The notes below the pieces were generated by a model. The model saw only the letters and a list, made by a program, of their open reading frames with translations. It made no database searches and was not told where the DNA came from. From Clytia hemisphaerica (Eukaryota > Cnidaria > Hydrozoa > Leptothecata > Clytiidae): 64,000 nucleotides of DNA. This document shows, piece after piece, positions 1-12,451 of this stretch. Position numbers and translations under genes: made by a program. Position 1 is the first letter of the stretch; every line of letters begins with the position of its first letter. The DNA is taken from contig CACVBU010000468.1 in the NCBI GenBank assembly GCA_902728285.1, positions 186,001-250,000 of the forward strand. Direction: 5' to 3'.

Positions 1-388
1 TAGTGTCGGAAATACCTTCTTGAATAGATTGAAAATTTTGATCATTTGTCTCCATCTCAGTTCTTTCAGCTACAGCTCCATTTTCATAATGACAGTTGTC
101 CAGGTCCACGTTGTTATTTATGTTTTGGGATTGGTTGTCTTCGCTTATTGTGGTGGTTGTTCTTGTATTACTACTACTAGACTCTCCTGCTTTGTTATCT
201 TCCTCACTGTCATCACCAGTAATGCTTCCATAACACTTCAATGAGTAACCTTCTGGATGAAAAGCATCTATGTGTCTTTCAATGTTATATTTTCTTGCAG
301 ATGTTGTAGAGCAATAAGGGCAAATATATTTGTTTTCAATCTTCAGAATATCCAAGAAATCAATTCTCCTTCGCTTACGTGCCGCCAT
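1..388 (-). CDS. C2H2 zinc-finger protein, N-terminal part (runs off window)
   Basis: Reading the minus strand from an ATG at 388 gives 129 open codons to the window edge with no stop. The start is MAARKRRRIDFLDILK, a basic leader. It is followed at about residues 23-44 by one classical zinc finger, CPYC then 12 residues then H, four residues, H, which would bind zinc and probably nucleic acid. After it comes a Ser/Thr/Asn/Glu-rich linker with no recognisable domain. The ATG sits in a GCCATT-rich, GC-richer stretch typical of an animal first exon, and no upstream in-frame codon needs to be included. The C-terminal part is outside the window, so family and function cannot be assigned. A single N-terminal finger with a low-complexity linker is common in transposon-derived and host regulators alike. 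Confidence 0.6.
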   Translation of the reverse strand, partial: MAARKRRRIDFLDILKIENKYICPYCSTTSARKYNIERHIDAFHPEGYSLKCYGSITGDDSEEDNKAGESSSSNTRTTTTISEDNQSQNINNNVDLDNCHYENGAVAERTEMETNDQNFQSIQEGISDT

Positions 389-763
389 TTTTCCCTTTGC
401 ATTCTTACCCACACTAAGAGCTTTTCCAAGTGTTCCTGCTTAGCGATTTAAGAATGATTAAGAATTTGAGAGGGAAGCAGGCGCGGCGGTTGAGCGTGAG
501 CGTACGGTACTCTCCATCCCTTTGCCTTACGCGCACTCTCCTCCTTCTTTTTCCTATTTTTCATAAGTAGTCACCCGCAAATCGAGATCTTACAAAACTT
601 CATAAAATTTGGACCAATGATGGAACTAGTGCAGGAGGAAGTCCATTTTCAAAATAAAAAATAAAAATTTGATGCTGTTCAACCTCGTTTCCTGTACATC
701 ATATATTATCAGCTTTTTGATTCTTACTTATGATAGCGCTAGACTAGATAGATAATACCCTGC
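389..763. other. 5' flank of the zinc-finger gene
   Basis: No gene seen. Positions 475-560 are locally GC-rich and contain several CG dinucleotides, unlike the AT-rich surroundings, which fits a promoter for the minus-strand gene starting at 388. No TATA box can be argued for. Confidence 0.3.
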
Positions 764-951
764 TACCTTATCGGGGAAAAGTGACGAAATTTTGGCCAAG
801 TGACGAATATTTTTCTCCGACGAAAATTTTCCCTAGCCTTAATAATGCGTTTACCAAATACCAGAGCAAGTGACGAATATTTTTCCCCGACGAAAATTTT
901 CCCTGACGCTGACGAAAATTTTTCCCGACGAAGTTTTCCTAGATAAGGTAT
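764..951. repeat. Foldback element with internal GTGACGAA repeats
   Basis: The ends TACCTTATC (from 764) and GATAAGGTA (to 950) are inverted. Inside, the phrase AAGTGACGAATATTTTTC occurs twice, each followed by CCGACGAAAATTTTCCC. It looks like a short non-autonomous DNA element of about 190 bp. No coding capacity. Confidence 0.55.
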
Positions 952-1865
952 TAGCGACCTTAAGCATCTAGGACGGCAACTTCAATGAGGATGTGAAGTA
1001 AATCTTAAAAGCAAATGGCAAAATTTATGCGATTTTATCTAGATTTAATATCACATGGACAATATTTAAATGCGGGAAAGTCTTTGTAAAAAATAACGTT
1101 ATAATTCTATCTAAAGAGATTCATATCATTTAAAACTAGTGTACTCTTCCTCAACCGTCTTCGTCCTGAAGACGACGTCAAAACAGAAATTTCAAATTGT
1201 CCTGAGATTTGAAAATGTCCATTAATTACCCAATTAAAATTAACTACTCTCACGAGAAAATTGATATGAAAAGAAAAGAATCTAGCTGCGATCCAAATAT
1301 CAACCCAAAGGGTTTTCTTTTTGTTCAATCCTGTCGTACTCTTTCAAAGTTGCCGTTCTAAATGCTTAAGGTCCCTATTCTTCGAACGCGAAAGATCATG
1401 CTGTGTTACCCGCCACACATACATCCCATCAAAAATATCTTTTATTTTATTGAGGTCCTCAATGTTATGTATTCGCGGCTCTCGATTGATTTGGAACAGA
1501 GAACTGAACATATTCTATCTGACATAAAACTCACGAACTCACACTCGCTAGAGTCACAAACAAATATTTAAGGACAATGTTGATTCCTTTTTTGATATAC
1601 AAAATTTTCCTTTCGTAATTTTTCTTCTACCTTTTCTATAGCCCGGCGCTACCGCGTTGGAGTGCCAACATTCGTCGCAATTTTTCTACTTACTTTTCGT
1701 GTCCTATTAGCCACACTTCGCATTCTCTATTATTGTTATTGTTATTGTCAGTGGGGCACTTAGCCTTTAGTTGTCTGCGCAGAGAACACAAAAACCTTTA
1801 ACGTTTATAACGTTATATATTGTATGTATATTTAAAATAAAGTGAAAAAAATGCTTTTAAAGCGA
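952..1865. other. No gene recognised
   Basis: Short ORFs only, on both strands, with no domain signal and no convincing splice context. A short TTATTG microsatellite lies near 1730. Confidence 0.4.
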
Positions 1866-2279
1866 TTCCTCCTCTGACAGTCTAGTTGAATGCAGAAAAT
1901 AGAACCTTTTTGTGTTTTTCTATTCCATAAAATTAAAAGTTTCATTTTCGGAACTTTCTTTGACGTTACTTTGTCCACGCGAGCAGTAATTTGTAAAATA
2001 AAGGAATTTCTATATAAACCACTAATTTTCAAAAAACCGTACAAAAGATGAATAAAACCGAACCTTCCAAGATTTTTTTGATAATTTGGAAGAAGAAAGA
2101 TTGAATTTTATTTAAGGCACTTTTTTGGTTTTTTTCTTTCACGAAAATTCATTTGAAATGTCTAAGTTACAGCAAAACCAAGCAAAACTTGGAAGTTATA
2201 ATTGTAAAAGAAGTTCCATTTTCGGAACTAAAAAAAGCTCCGTTTTCGACTTTCGACTAGACTGTCTGAGAGGGGGAAC
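1866..2279. repeat. Foldback element, about 415 bp
   Basis: CTCTGACAGTCTAGT near 1871-1886 is inverted as ACTAGACTGTCTGAGAG near 2259-2275. Internal sequence repeats CCATTTTCGGAAC. This is a candidate MITE that abuts the next foldback. Confidence 0.5.
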
Positions 2280-2512
2280 TCGCATCAGCCAACACCAGGG
2301 TATTCTCTGGCACCAATCAGTAGTAACATAAATAAAGCCTGGGATGTACGGGGACGAGGTTGGATGGTGTTGATTTTATTGGAAATAAACTTCAACTTCT
2401 TTTTGCAATCTCTGGTTTCTTACCAACCTCATCACAGGCTTTATTTTATGTTACTTGGTTGACGCCAGAAAATACCCTGGTATGTTGGCTGATGGTGAGT
2501 CCCTCCTCTCCA
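2276..2512. repeat. Foldback element with arms of about 65 bp
   Basis: The left arm (about 2278-2340) and right arm (about 2432-2500) are imperfect reverse complements. They share CATCAGCCAACA against TGTTGGCTGATG, the phrase ACCAGGGTATT, and AATAAAGCCTG against CAGGCTTTATT. Probable MITE. Confidence 0.65.
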
Positions 2513-3805
2513 GAAGACGAGAAGCCTCTCGAACCTCGTCAAATTCGAATGCTATAATCGCTGTGATGAAATTACACAACAAGTTCCTTTACTTTAGAAA
2601 ATGTCTGTCGTATTAATTATGATGTTAACTCGAGACTCCATGCCGAAAAAATTCCGTTTCGATATTGGCAGGTGATCCATATACCAACTTCTACCTTTAC
2701 TTTAGAAACCGTTAACTCCGAAATATAGGAGTCTCACACCATATTTTTGGACTAAAGCTTATTGTCATATTACTCAAAGCTAAGGCTACATTGATGTAAC
2801 AAAGAGTACGCTTCTTTCCTCAAACACTTTAGAAATTCTGGTCCACGACAGTCATACATTCACGCTCTAAACAACGGCGTTCCAATTTCAAGACTAATCC
2901 GAACACCGTTTCCCTTGATTTAACACAGGAGATAAAAAACTGGTAAACTCTGTTGACTACTTCGTCAGTCATACTAAGTGCCAAAAGATTTGCACAAAGA
3001 GCCTTTAAATGTCCATGCAGGAAATGTGCCTAGTGATAAACGGAAAATAGAAACAATACGACAAGATACATAAACGGCAATTCAGGTGTTTTAAAATATT
3101 TCTCTGGCCAAATTCTGTACTTGTTAAAACAGTGCGAAAATGGCATAGTCTCTATGTATCCAGTATATGATGTCAGTGGACCTTACTACCCGTTAAAGCC
3201 GAGTTACACTAGTACTGTTCACAAAATTTAGGGCCAAACCTTAGAACATGTTAGGTTACAATTATTTTTGACCAAAGGTATATTTTTTTATATCAAAAGT
3301 ATTTTTTTTTTGCAGAGTCTCCCGAACGACGAACGTATACTACACGCACAGAAAACATCGAATCCCCCCCAAACGCAGCTCCTGGACTATTCCTATGCAT
3401 GCAATTTTTCTCCTTGCGGGGCGTTTTTTGCTACGAAAAAAAATTTTTCCTGAGGTTTCTTTTGCTTTTGCTGGACTTGGCGCGCGCGCGCGGCATGTTA
3501 GCAGACGTCTTCGTGCGAACGTAAAACTTTCGTGTATAGTTCACATGAAATAGATTGATGTACCACTATTGATTCTTTATCCTTTCGATTTAGCCTGTGA
3601 GAAAATTCAACATGGGTATTCTTACAATGCATTATGGTCAGGATCTGAGTTGTTACCAGTCCCTTTGACGTTTGAATTTGCACGTTCAATTTTCACATGC
3701 TTTCGACTTTCGACTTTCCAACGTGATACTTTAGAAGTTATTTTTGTCATTCTGTCATCTCTCTATTGTAATTGCTAATTTTAACAACAAAAAAATTCAA
3801 TCATA
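2513..3805. other. No gene recognised; (CG)n tract
   Basis: No supported coding region. A pure CG dinucleotide run at about 3481-3493 is unusual in this AT-rich context. Confidence 0.4.
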
Positions 3806-6800
3806 ATGTATGCCGTTGTCAATTGGGAGGATAATACATCAACAAGCGAGAACTTAAATGGATTGACAGGAGAATTCAAAGAAGTTGGTTCCACTGTAAC
3901 AAAAAACTTTATGGGACAGCCTTCTAAAGGCGAAATTGAAAGTTTGCATCGTAATTATCTTTTCTTTTCTTTCCCAGCAGGTCCACTTTACTTTATTCAT
4001 TTCGAATATCTTAGTATATGCATGTGTCTCTATGTGGTGTCTTATTGAAGATTTTACCCATTTTACAAAGCTATCCTTTTTTTGCCTTTAAGAACGTCAA
4101 TGTGTTGTTTTTGGTAAAATTGGGCGGTTCACGTTATAGTCTGTTACCCCCTGTGGACGACATGGATTTCCGTAACAATTTACTTTTGAAAAACTTCAGG
4201 TTTTTATGGGAAAATCGGGAAAATCTTGGATTTTCCAATACTTTGGCAAGAAAATAGAGAAAATTTTATGGATTTTCCAATACGGCATGGCAAGAAAATA
4301 GAGTAAATTTTATGGATTTTCCGAAACCTTTTTCAAATTTCTCAGGATTCCCAAGTGAAAATAAAATCCAAAAAACCCTGTCGTCCACAGGGGGTAATAT
4401 GTTTTTTTCTGGAACTGGCCATTCTTCCCAGACCAAGTAGTACACTTTGCCACTTTTCTTAAGCGAACAAAAGATTTTCAGTACTTTCAGAAGGAACCCT
4501 ATAAAATCACAATGCTATACCGTGAGATTGGGTAACTTGCATCAGTGGAGGCAACATGCATAGCCCTCAAATGAAAGACCTGGCTGGTCATTAAAATACA
4601 AAGTTAATCAAAACAAAAACGGTAAAGTAGAGCTGCGAGCGGAGCTGTGTAGTTGTATTTTAATGACCAGCCAGGTCTTTCATTTGAGAGCTATGCATGT
4701 TAGCCTCCACTGATGCAAGTTACCCAATCTCACGGTATATGCCAACTGTTTGTAAAGCCAAGCCTAAAAAAAAAAATATTTTAGGAAAAATTATGGAAAC
4801 TTTATAGTCGTTTATGGCGGAGAACAAATACATTAAAAGAATTAAACGCCAAATTAAGTTCCCGCCAAATTTTTTATGTTCCACTGTCTGCCGCCAAACT
4901 TAATTTATATAATGTACCGCTCCAAAATTGGGTTCTCAAAATTTCTTCCTCATTAAAATGATTCCAGTTGAAAAAAGACTGGTGTTCTCCCAAACAACAA
5001 CTATTCTGGCAAAGGTCATCACCATCAGAAAATTGTTATGTTTGCTTTTTTTTCTGGATTTTTTCCTGCTTCACCGCACTTGAAAATCAGCAAGAAATAT
5101 GATACAGGAAGACAATCTTTCAATGGCCTTCTAAGTGGAAATCTTCAACAGTAAAACAAGTAGCTTGAAAATAAGAATAACATCAAAACTTTGGTAGTCT
5201 TAGACCAAAAGCTGGCTATGTTAGATTTTTATTTCTTTTATAGCTTCGAAGGTAAAAGCTGATGCTCGTTGCAATGTACTGACAGGCAAATTGCCTTTAT
5301 TACAGCAAACTACTACTGGTAAAAGAGTTTCTGTAAAGAACAAGAAGTTCCTTGATGATGCAAGTGATGCTGATGGTAAATTATAAATTTAAACTCTTCT
5401 ACCTTTTCATCATGAGTCAATTATACCATATATTGTGATAAAAACTAATATGGCAAAAAATTAGACTTTTCCTAAAATTATATTTACAAGGAAAATTAGA
5501 AAAATAATTTATATTGCCACATAAAAATTTTCCCAGCAGACAGCTTCACCGATATAACTGTAGGATTTCTTAGGATACGTAATTAATTTAATTTATAGAA
5601 GTGTATTTCTCAGATCTATTGACCTCTATGAAACAATTTTACATCTTTACAATTTATAGATCTTATCATTCCATTCGTTTGTCAATTCTAGTTTGAATTT
5701 CCCTACGGACGGTGCATTTACAACATTGGTAGCCAAACTGTTCCAAGTATCAATGCTCCTATAGTAAAGTGAATTCGTTTGGTATCCTCTAATGCCGTCT
5801 TCAGCGAAATTCCTCTTTAATTCGAGATTGTGCTTACGTTGAGGTCGATTTCGAAGAACGAGTTTCTGACATAGAGAAGATTTATCATAGACATTAAAAT
5901 GTTTATATACTTCCACCATGTCCCCGATTTTACGCCGGATCTTGAGGCTGGGTAGGTTCATGATACCGACAAGTATTGTGGCCCTGCGTTGGACACTTTC
6001 AATTGCATCAGAGTGTTTGATCAGCCGTGGAGACCAAACAACGTGCGTGTACTCAAGGTGAGGTCTCACGAATGCAATGAAAAGTGTGCGGAGCATCTCG
6101 GGAGAAAGGAAGTCGAAGCTTCTGTTAATCAATCCAACGATCAATTCTTCTTGATTTTGGTGTAAATGTGTTCTTCGAAATTCAATTCACTATCAATAAT
6201 CACTCCAAGATCCTTCTCTTGATCAACATGTTCTAGGACAGAGCCAGCGATCTCGTAAGGATGTGCATGTTGAATGTTCCAGAATTTCCCTAGTGTCAAC
6301 ACGTGGCACTTGTCAGGATGGAATTTCAACAACCAGTCACCAGACCACTTTTCCATTGCCTCGATATCGTGCTGAAGTCTAATTGCATCGTCAGCGTTAT
6401 TTATTTCTTCAACAAGCTTTGTGTCATCGGCAAAGAGAAACATTTCTGAGTTGGTAACTTCAGCTAGATCATTGATGTAAATAACGAAAAGGAGTGGACC
6501 TAAGACACTTCCTTGTGGTACACCACTTTGCACCTGGCATTTCTTAGATAACTTTCCATTGACCTTCACATATTGGTAACGATCGGACAAAAATGCTTTC
6601 ATCCAACCAAGTACCCTTCCTCTGATACCATACGCTTCGAGTTTTCTTAGTAATCTGCGATGTGGAACGGTGTCAAATGCCTTTGCAAAGTCGAAATAGA
6701 TTACATCAACAACCTTATCATTGGATATCGAGTCCGCACATTTGTCTAAGTAGTGAAGTAGTTGTGTCACTGTCGATCGCTTACCCATGAACCCATGTTG

Positions 6801-8202
6801 TTTGGTTGATAGCAATTTCTCATTCGTGAGGTGTTCCATTATTTGTTTCTTTAGGATTCTTTCCATTACTCTACACGCAACTGATGTTAAACTAACGGGC
6901 CTGTAATTTTCTGCAAGGTTCTTTTTTCCTTTCTTGTAGATCGGGGACACATGTGCAGTCTTCCAATCATCAGGTAGTTTACTTTCTACGAAGGACTTGG
7001 CCATGATAGTATGTAAAGGACCGGCTATGTAAAAGGCCAGCTTTTTCAGCATGACTGGGTGAATCTCATCAGGTCCAAGCGATTTATTAGGATTCAAATC
7101 TTTTAGTTCCTTTTTGATCATGTCGATTGTTAGATCGAATGCTACATCTGTGTCTGTTCGTGATGGAAACTCAGGTAGTGATCCAGCAGGTTCATTCGTA
7201 AAAACACTGCAAAACTGATCCTGTAGGATGTCAGCTTTATCCTCATCAGTAAAACGAAGTGATGATTTATCATTTGGATCAAGGAGAAGAGGGGAAATTC
7301 CCGTTTTGGTCTTCATTGAGTTCCGGATATGCTTCCAAAACTTCTTAGGGCTTCTTTTTGCTTTACCACAAATTCGTTCTTCTAGTCTTCTTCTTTCTCG
7401 TCTGATCTTTCCTGTAACCTTGTTTCTCGCAGTAGCGTAAATAGCTCTATTTCTCTGTTCCGAAGTTGTACCTAAATTGATCTTATCCATTTGCGATGAA
7501 GGCGACGTTTTTCTTTTAAGCTTTGTTGAATATCTTGATCGATTGCAAAACTTCCCTTTTTTCCGTAGGCATGTTTCCCCCCCTTTAATTGTTTTTGTCA
7601 CGGGCGTTAACTGATATGTCTGTGTGAATTCTGGAAAGGTTTATATATTTGTCATGTTATAAAAGAATATAGACAGATCTCTTTCATTAAAATAAACATT
7701 TTGTACTTTATTATGCTTTATTGCAAACATCTCTCTTCATTTTTGAAAGTGAGATGGTAATTGAATTTCATAAAGGCATACTTTTATTTCTTTATTGACA
7801 GACAAAGGGCAACAACAACAACCAGCAGTAATTCAACAACAACAACAACCAGCAGTAATTCAACAACAACAACCACCAGTACTTCAACAGCAACAACAAC
7901 ATCAATCAGTACTTCAACAACAACAACATCAATCAGTACTTCAACAACAACAACAACATCACCAATCAGTACAACAACAACCAATGCTTCAACAACAACA
8001 ACAACAGCAGCAATCAGCACTTCAACAACAACCAATACACGTCCAACATCCAGTCTATCAAGCCTCAAAGTCACCTGGTACAACTCCAACCTCAACACCA
8101 AATAGAACAAAAACAAATACCCTCCTTCAGCTTTTCCTAGTTTTTTTGTTCATAATATTCTTAAAACCCAAAGCCAGGATTTCCTGGCTTTTCCTAGGAT
8201 AG
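3806..8202 (+). CDS. Three-exon gene encoding a Gln-rich protein (unknown function)
   Basis: Exons at 3806-3950, 5244-5375 and 7802-8202 join in phase (1, 1) at GT-AG sites to give a 225-residue protein. Exon 1 begins MYAVVNWEDNTS. Exon 2 is basic (KVKADARCN, GKRVSVKNKK). Exon 3 is dominated by Q-runs broken by PAVI, PPVL, HQSVL and PML units, encoded by CAA-rich DNA. The last 25 residues are hydrophobic and may be intron read-through, since a possible donor (CCTG/GTACAA, about 8077) precedes them; the true 3' end may be further on. Intron 1 carries foldbacks at 4144 and 4518, and intron 2 carries a minus-strand LINE. Poly-Q proteins are often transcription cofactors, but no DNA-binding domain is visible. 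The N-terminus faintly recalls BEN-domain proteins; I do not claim it. Confidence 0.5.
4144..4397. repeat. Foldback/MITE with TTACCCCCTGTGGACGAC ends
   Basis: Left TTACCCCCTGTGGACGAC and right GTCGTCCACAGGGGGTAA are exact inverted repeats of 18 bp bounding about 254 bp. The interior is repetitive (GGATTTTCC, GGGAAAATC). It lies in intron 1 of the Gln-rich gene. Confidence 0.7.
4518..4737. mobile_element. TA-flanked MITE, copy 1 (arms about 85 bp)
   Basis: A near-perfect hairpin. CCGTGAGATTGGGTAACTTG opens it and the inverse closes it, with TA on each side as in Tc1/mariner-type insertions. A second, more diverged copy is at 49425-49641 inside the Kolobok element. No coding capacity; the loop includes a short Tc1-unrelated A-rich stretch. 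Confidence 0.75.
5647..7610 (-). mobile_element. 5'-truncated non-LTR retrotransposon (CR1/L2-like reverse transcriptase)
   Basis: The main frame (7601-6141) encodes a linker and reverse transcriptase. Motifs in order are LGPDEIHPVMLKK, YRPVSLTSVACRVMERIL, KQHGF, the catalytic YFDFAKAFDTVPHRRLL, GVPQGSVLGPLLF and the second catalytic FADDTK. A frame change at about 6141 moves to 6144-5647, which continues the conserved C-terminal region (RTLFIAFVRPHLEY, then the terminal W-N motif). No endonuclease domain is present, so the copy is 5' truncated, and the frameshift makes it non-functional. It sits antisense in intron 2 of the Gln-rich gene. The clade call is from motif style only; RTE or Rex-like are alternatives. 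Confidence 0.85.
7804..8060 (+). repeat. Imperfect (CAA)n tract
   Basis: CAA/CAG-rich tract interrupted by CCAGCAGTAATT and ATCAGTACTT units. It is open in several frames on both strands; only the Gln frame connects in phase to an upstream exon. Confidence 0.85.
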
Positions 8203-8320
8203 TAATCTGCCTTTTCCGAGGAAATTTACTCCCTGGCTTTTGCTTCAAATCCTGGGAAATTTTCCTGCCTTTTTCCTAGAAAATTCCTAGGTTTTTCCAA
8301 GTTTTTTTTCCAGGGTATGA
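8150..8320. repeat. Low-complexity CCTGG/TTTTCC repeat
   Basis: Variants of TTTCCTGGCTTTTCCTAGG recur six or so times, similar in style to the interior of the 4144-4397 element. No gene. Confidence 0.5.
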
Positions 8321-9663
8321 ATTTCAATGAGGTAGTGCTAAATTAAGGAAAGTGTTTTTATCACATAGAGTAAATTGTCGGCAGTTCTACGAGAATTTAC
8401 ATTATTTCAAATATAAAAGAAGTGCTTACAATTCACAAACATAAATTTTGATGGATTTTCTGTTGTCCAAGATCATAGAAATAAAAGGTTGTCAAGTTTT
8501 CATATATTTAGGACGAAAAGTCACTCCCTTTAGGTAGGAAAAATAAAATTTTTAAGATTAGACAATTTACACTGACAAATCTTCACCTGAAGAGGTAATG
8601 TGCCAAATTTAAGCAGGAAAGAATGTTTTCTCGCCTTTATAGTCAAGCCTTCCTCTTTTTTGCCTGTGTAAAGCCTTTGGGCTACGCCCAAAATCTCCAA
8701 AATTATATTTCTCGAATAAATGTTTTGATATACTTTATTTCTGTCCCTGAGAAGTGAATGTGCCAAATTTGAGCGGAATTCAATCATTGTGTGTCATATT
8801 TCCGATAATTTACTTGAACGCAATCCACAAGTAGGGATGTTCTGGCATTTTATTGATTGCCATCATTTTCCAGAGTTTTAAAGCATCCAGGGCAAGCTTA
8901 TCTCGTATAAATTGATTTACAACCACAAATTTGGAATATCGACTCTGCGGATGTTGGAGTTAACCTTAACGACTCTGGGATTTCAACAAGGTTTTCTAAA
9001 GGATCGATCTCTTCAGTAATCATCTTGGGGTTGGCACATGAGTCTAAGTAAACTGCGTTTCGGTATTTTTGGAGACGAAGACTTTTGATGAAGTAGAACT
9101 TACCAGCTGTGAGGGTTCTAATATCCTCTCCAAACAGGACACTTTTCGATAGGCATGGTTATCTCTGATAATCACTTCTTGATTTCCAATTTCTTCACCA
9201 TTCACTCCTAAATTATGCGTTGCATTGGGATATTGAACAAATATACCATTTTTTGAAAGATGCAAAAAATCCAGTGGTGTTCCATAGAACGTTATCTCAT
9301 ACGATTTGAGAATTGCAAAAAAGGAGGGTTAAAAGTGTGACAAAGCGAGCTGTTCTCAATAGTTTAGAAAACGCATTATTAGAAAGTTCTGAACCAATAA
9401 CAATAGATTTTGAAATTCCTTTAGCATTTCTCCAAGTTGTAAAAGCAAAACAACCTACACGTGTACGATACAATTCAATGGATATCATTTTTATACACTC
9501 TCAATGTTAGCAAGACAAAAAACTATATTGAACTTGGAAGGGGTTGGTGTAATTTAAGATGCACGATCTAACGATTTACGATTCACGATGCACGATAGAT
9601 GCATAAAATATGCTGATTATTCCTAATAATTATCATAACACTTAAATTATATAACATAATTAT
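8321..9663. other. No gene recognised
   Basis: Two imperfect copies of a GTGCCAAATTT(A/G)AGC unit lie near 8600 and 8760. ORFs at 9044-9265 (minus) and 9313-9510 (plus) lack any recognisable motif and are not called. A CACGAT-type simple repeat is at 9559-9598. Confidence 0.4.
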
Positions 9664-9775
9664 ATAACAACTAGCCGGTATCCGGCGTCGCACGCCGGTT
9701 AAGCTGTAGCTGAACGCACTAAAAGTCCTTTGGATGTTGAAGCTGGCTTAAAAAAAACGATCAAATGAATAAAAA
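9664..9775 (+). repeat. Dispersed repeat (SINE-like), copy 1
   Basis: About 110 bp here match the reverse complement of about 63290-63403. Shared landmarks are ACTAGCCGGTA, GCGTCGCACGCC and AGTCCTTTGGATGTTGAAGC. CG-rich compared with its surroundings. The two copies differ at roughly one position in ten. Confidence 0.7.
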
Positions 9776-10738
9776 GATATCTTCAAAGTTTGACTCTAAA
9801 CCTCCCCCGGAGATCTTTTTCTCGCTTCGCTCGCATTAAATACGCCGTCCAGTTTTCGACAATTTGAGAAAATGTCATGGTAAAGAGGAGTGAAATGTAG
9901 AAATGACAATTCTTTAGGAAAAAGCGGGAAAGCCACAAAGAATAGTGCAACTTTGTTTTTATCAGATTTAAAAAGATAAATAATAAGTCAATTCTAAATT
10001 GCTTTTTTTTAACCCTTGTCATAACTTTTCGAATTTAAAAATGTAAAATGACGTACACAGTTTTTAACAGTGTCAACCACCTGAATGTTTTTATATGAAG
10101 AAAGAGATGCGCTAATTTCTTCTCTTGCTTTTTATCGCCCTTTGAATGCTGTTATTGTTCGATAAACTTTTTAAATATATGTTTCGATTTACATTTGAAA
10201 TGTTCTTTTCTATAAAAGAAAATTGTTTTGTTTTGAAAATAATTCGAATGTCATTAATAAATACGATCATTAAATACATTCGAAAACATTTCAAACAAAA
10301 GAAAAGAGAACAACAGGATCGGGCAAAGCTGGGCAGATATTAAAATTACTAAATGTAGATGGGCCTTTAGCGAGCCCCTCACTAAAAACCGGGATTTTTT
10401 ATCGATTATTTTTCGTGGAATATACGTTAATAGACGATATCGGCTTTTCGAGTTCTCCCCGAATGATTACCCATGATGCATTGCGCAAAAAATTCACGGA
10501 AAGTCAATATCGTCAAAGTCAAAATATTTTCGTGTTTTTTCTACACTATACTACGTTCTGTAAAATACAACTATGAAAATCAAAATGGCGACAAGCATTT
10601 TCAGTGGATCATGGACTTTCTTCGTCATCCAAGTTTCAAATTTACAGCTTTTCTACCCTTTATTTTTTGGTAGAAAATGGTATATTTGTTTTGTTGAAAG
10701 TAACATCTTTCAAATTCTCCTTATTATAGACTCTAAAA
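9776..10738. other. No gene recognised
   Basis: Very AT-rich; only short ORFs without motifs. Confidence 0.4.
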
Positions 10739-11031
10739 TTGACATTTTTCAAATATTATGCATTATGTTTTATGCGTCATGTACCCGTCGATAATGATAT
10801 TTATCCGGAAGAGCTACAGTTGAAAGTTCAACATCACAGAACACATGCAACGTTTTTGGACCTAGATATAAGCATTGAAAATAACATCTTTCGCTACAAA
10901 TTGTTTGACAAGAGAGACGCCTTTCCCTTTTTCATCGTGAGAATGCCACATAAAGATAGTAAATTACCATCAATCATCTTTTACAGTTCTATATATTCTG
11001 CTAGATGCACTCTTCTTTTTGAAGATGTAAA
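10739..11031 (+). pseudogene. Reverse-transcriptase-associated fragment (possibly Penelope-like)
   Basis: The open frame 10739-11035 contains ATFLDLDISIENN, LFDKRDAFPF, IVRMP and IFYSSI, a string I associate with the C-terminal part of Penelope-like or related reverse transcriptases in invertebrate genomes. Both ends are lost and it runs straight into a LINE fragment, so it is a relic. Family assignment is from memory of the motif string and is tentative. Confidence 0.4.
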
Positions 11032-12451
11032 ATGATCGAATCTCTTGATATAAAAAAGGCTATAGACATCTACAACTTCCCTATACGAATCATCAAGGAC
11101 CTCAAGGATGAAATCTCACTGCCTCTTGTTAATATTTTTAATTCTTCTTTTCACTCTGGTACCTTTCCAGATAAATTGAAGTTGGCCAAAAATTATTCGT
11201 CCAATCTCTATTCTTCCCGTTTTTGACAAAATTCTAGAAAAACTCATACATAAACGCCTAACATCTTTCTTTGAGACTCATAAAATTTTCAACAAATCAC
11301 AATATGGCTTCCAAAAAAATAAGTCTACCTCGATGGCTATCTTGGACCTCTTGGAGAAAGCAAAAGAAAAATCATGTTGCATTTTCCTAGATCTGGCAAA
11401 GGCATTTGACACAGTCAGTCACGAAATACTCTTAGCTAAACTTGAACACTATGGTGTAAGAGGTATATCTAACAGCTGGTTTCGTTCTTACCTCACCGAT
11501 CGTAAACAATGTATATCTATTTCAAATTCTATATCAAACCCTTTATCGATCAACTGTGGTGTGCCCCAAGGTTCAATTCTGGGTCCCTTGCTATTTATTA
11601 TTTACATCAATGACATACTGCAGTGCTCCGAAAAATTTGATTTTGTGCAATTTGCTGATGACACTTGCCTCTTCCTAAAAAATAAGAACAAGGCTACACT
11701 CTCTGAATCCGCAAACACAGAACTTTCCAAGATAAGTGACTGGCTTGTGTCAAATGAACTCAGCCTAAATGTTGCTAAATCTAATTTTCTTTATTTCAGC
11801 CCTATCAAAAATGAGGAGCCACCACTACTGAAAATCCAAGGAATCGAAATAGAATGCAAAGAAGTGGTAAAGTATTTTGGTATTTTAATATATAATAAAT
11901 TGAATTGGTCTCACCAGACTAAATCAGTTGAACTGAAAATCTCTAGGGGTATAGGAATTCTTCACTCAACCAAATTTCTAATTCCAAAGTCTCTTATTTC
12001 AAACCTTTATCTTAGTTTTATCCAATCACACCTCTTGTATGGTATATCAGCTTGTAGTTCACCTCTCACTTGTATGCCAGACTAAGTAAAAAGATCAGAT
12101 AAAACCATCGACCTAGTCAGTAAGTTAACCGACCTTAAATTTTTGCATATTGATCAGCTCTATCAACTAGAATGCTGCAAGTTAATTCTTAGTCAAAAAC
12201 GTAAAGTTTTACCACATAACCTCTCTAAAATCTTTGATTTTGCTAACCAAATTCATAACCAAGGCACTCGTCAAGCAGCTCTCGGTGGTACGCACATTCG
12301 TCACATTAACCGTCTCTTTCCCATTCAAGCCCTTTCTTGCAGATTTTGGAACACTCACTGTTTAGAAATCTATGATCCTGAAGAAACCAAATCAACCTTC
12401 ATTAATAAACTGAAGCAAAAATTCTTTGAAGGACCTTTTATTTTTTTTTAG
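11032..12451 (+). mobile_element. Degenerate non-LTR retrotransposon (reverse transcriptase)
   Basis: Motifs in order are IISLPL-type linker, [20 protein letters not shown] (frame change near 11190), SQYGFQ, catalytic [40 protein letters not shown], catalytic FADDTC, and the C-terminal NQIHNQGTRQA...HIRHINRLFP region. There is a deletion between residues LKLAK and the RPISIL block. A stop at about 12083 and a frame change before 12143 also break it. The endonuclease is absent. Different subfamily from the 5.6 kb LINE. Confidence 0.85.

Noticed and set aside
7761..8116. Thr/Ser-rich and Val/Leu-rich ORFs in the (CAA)n tract
   Set aside because: They are the other frames of a trinucleotide repeat; only the Gln frame connects to upstream exons.
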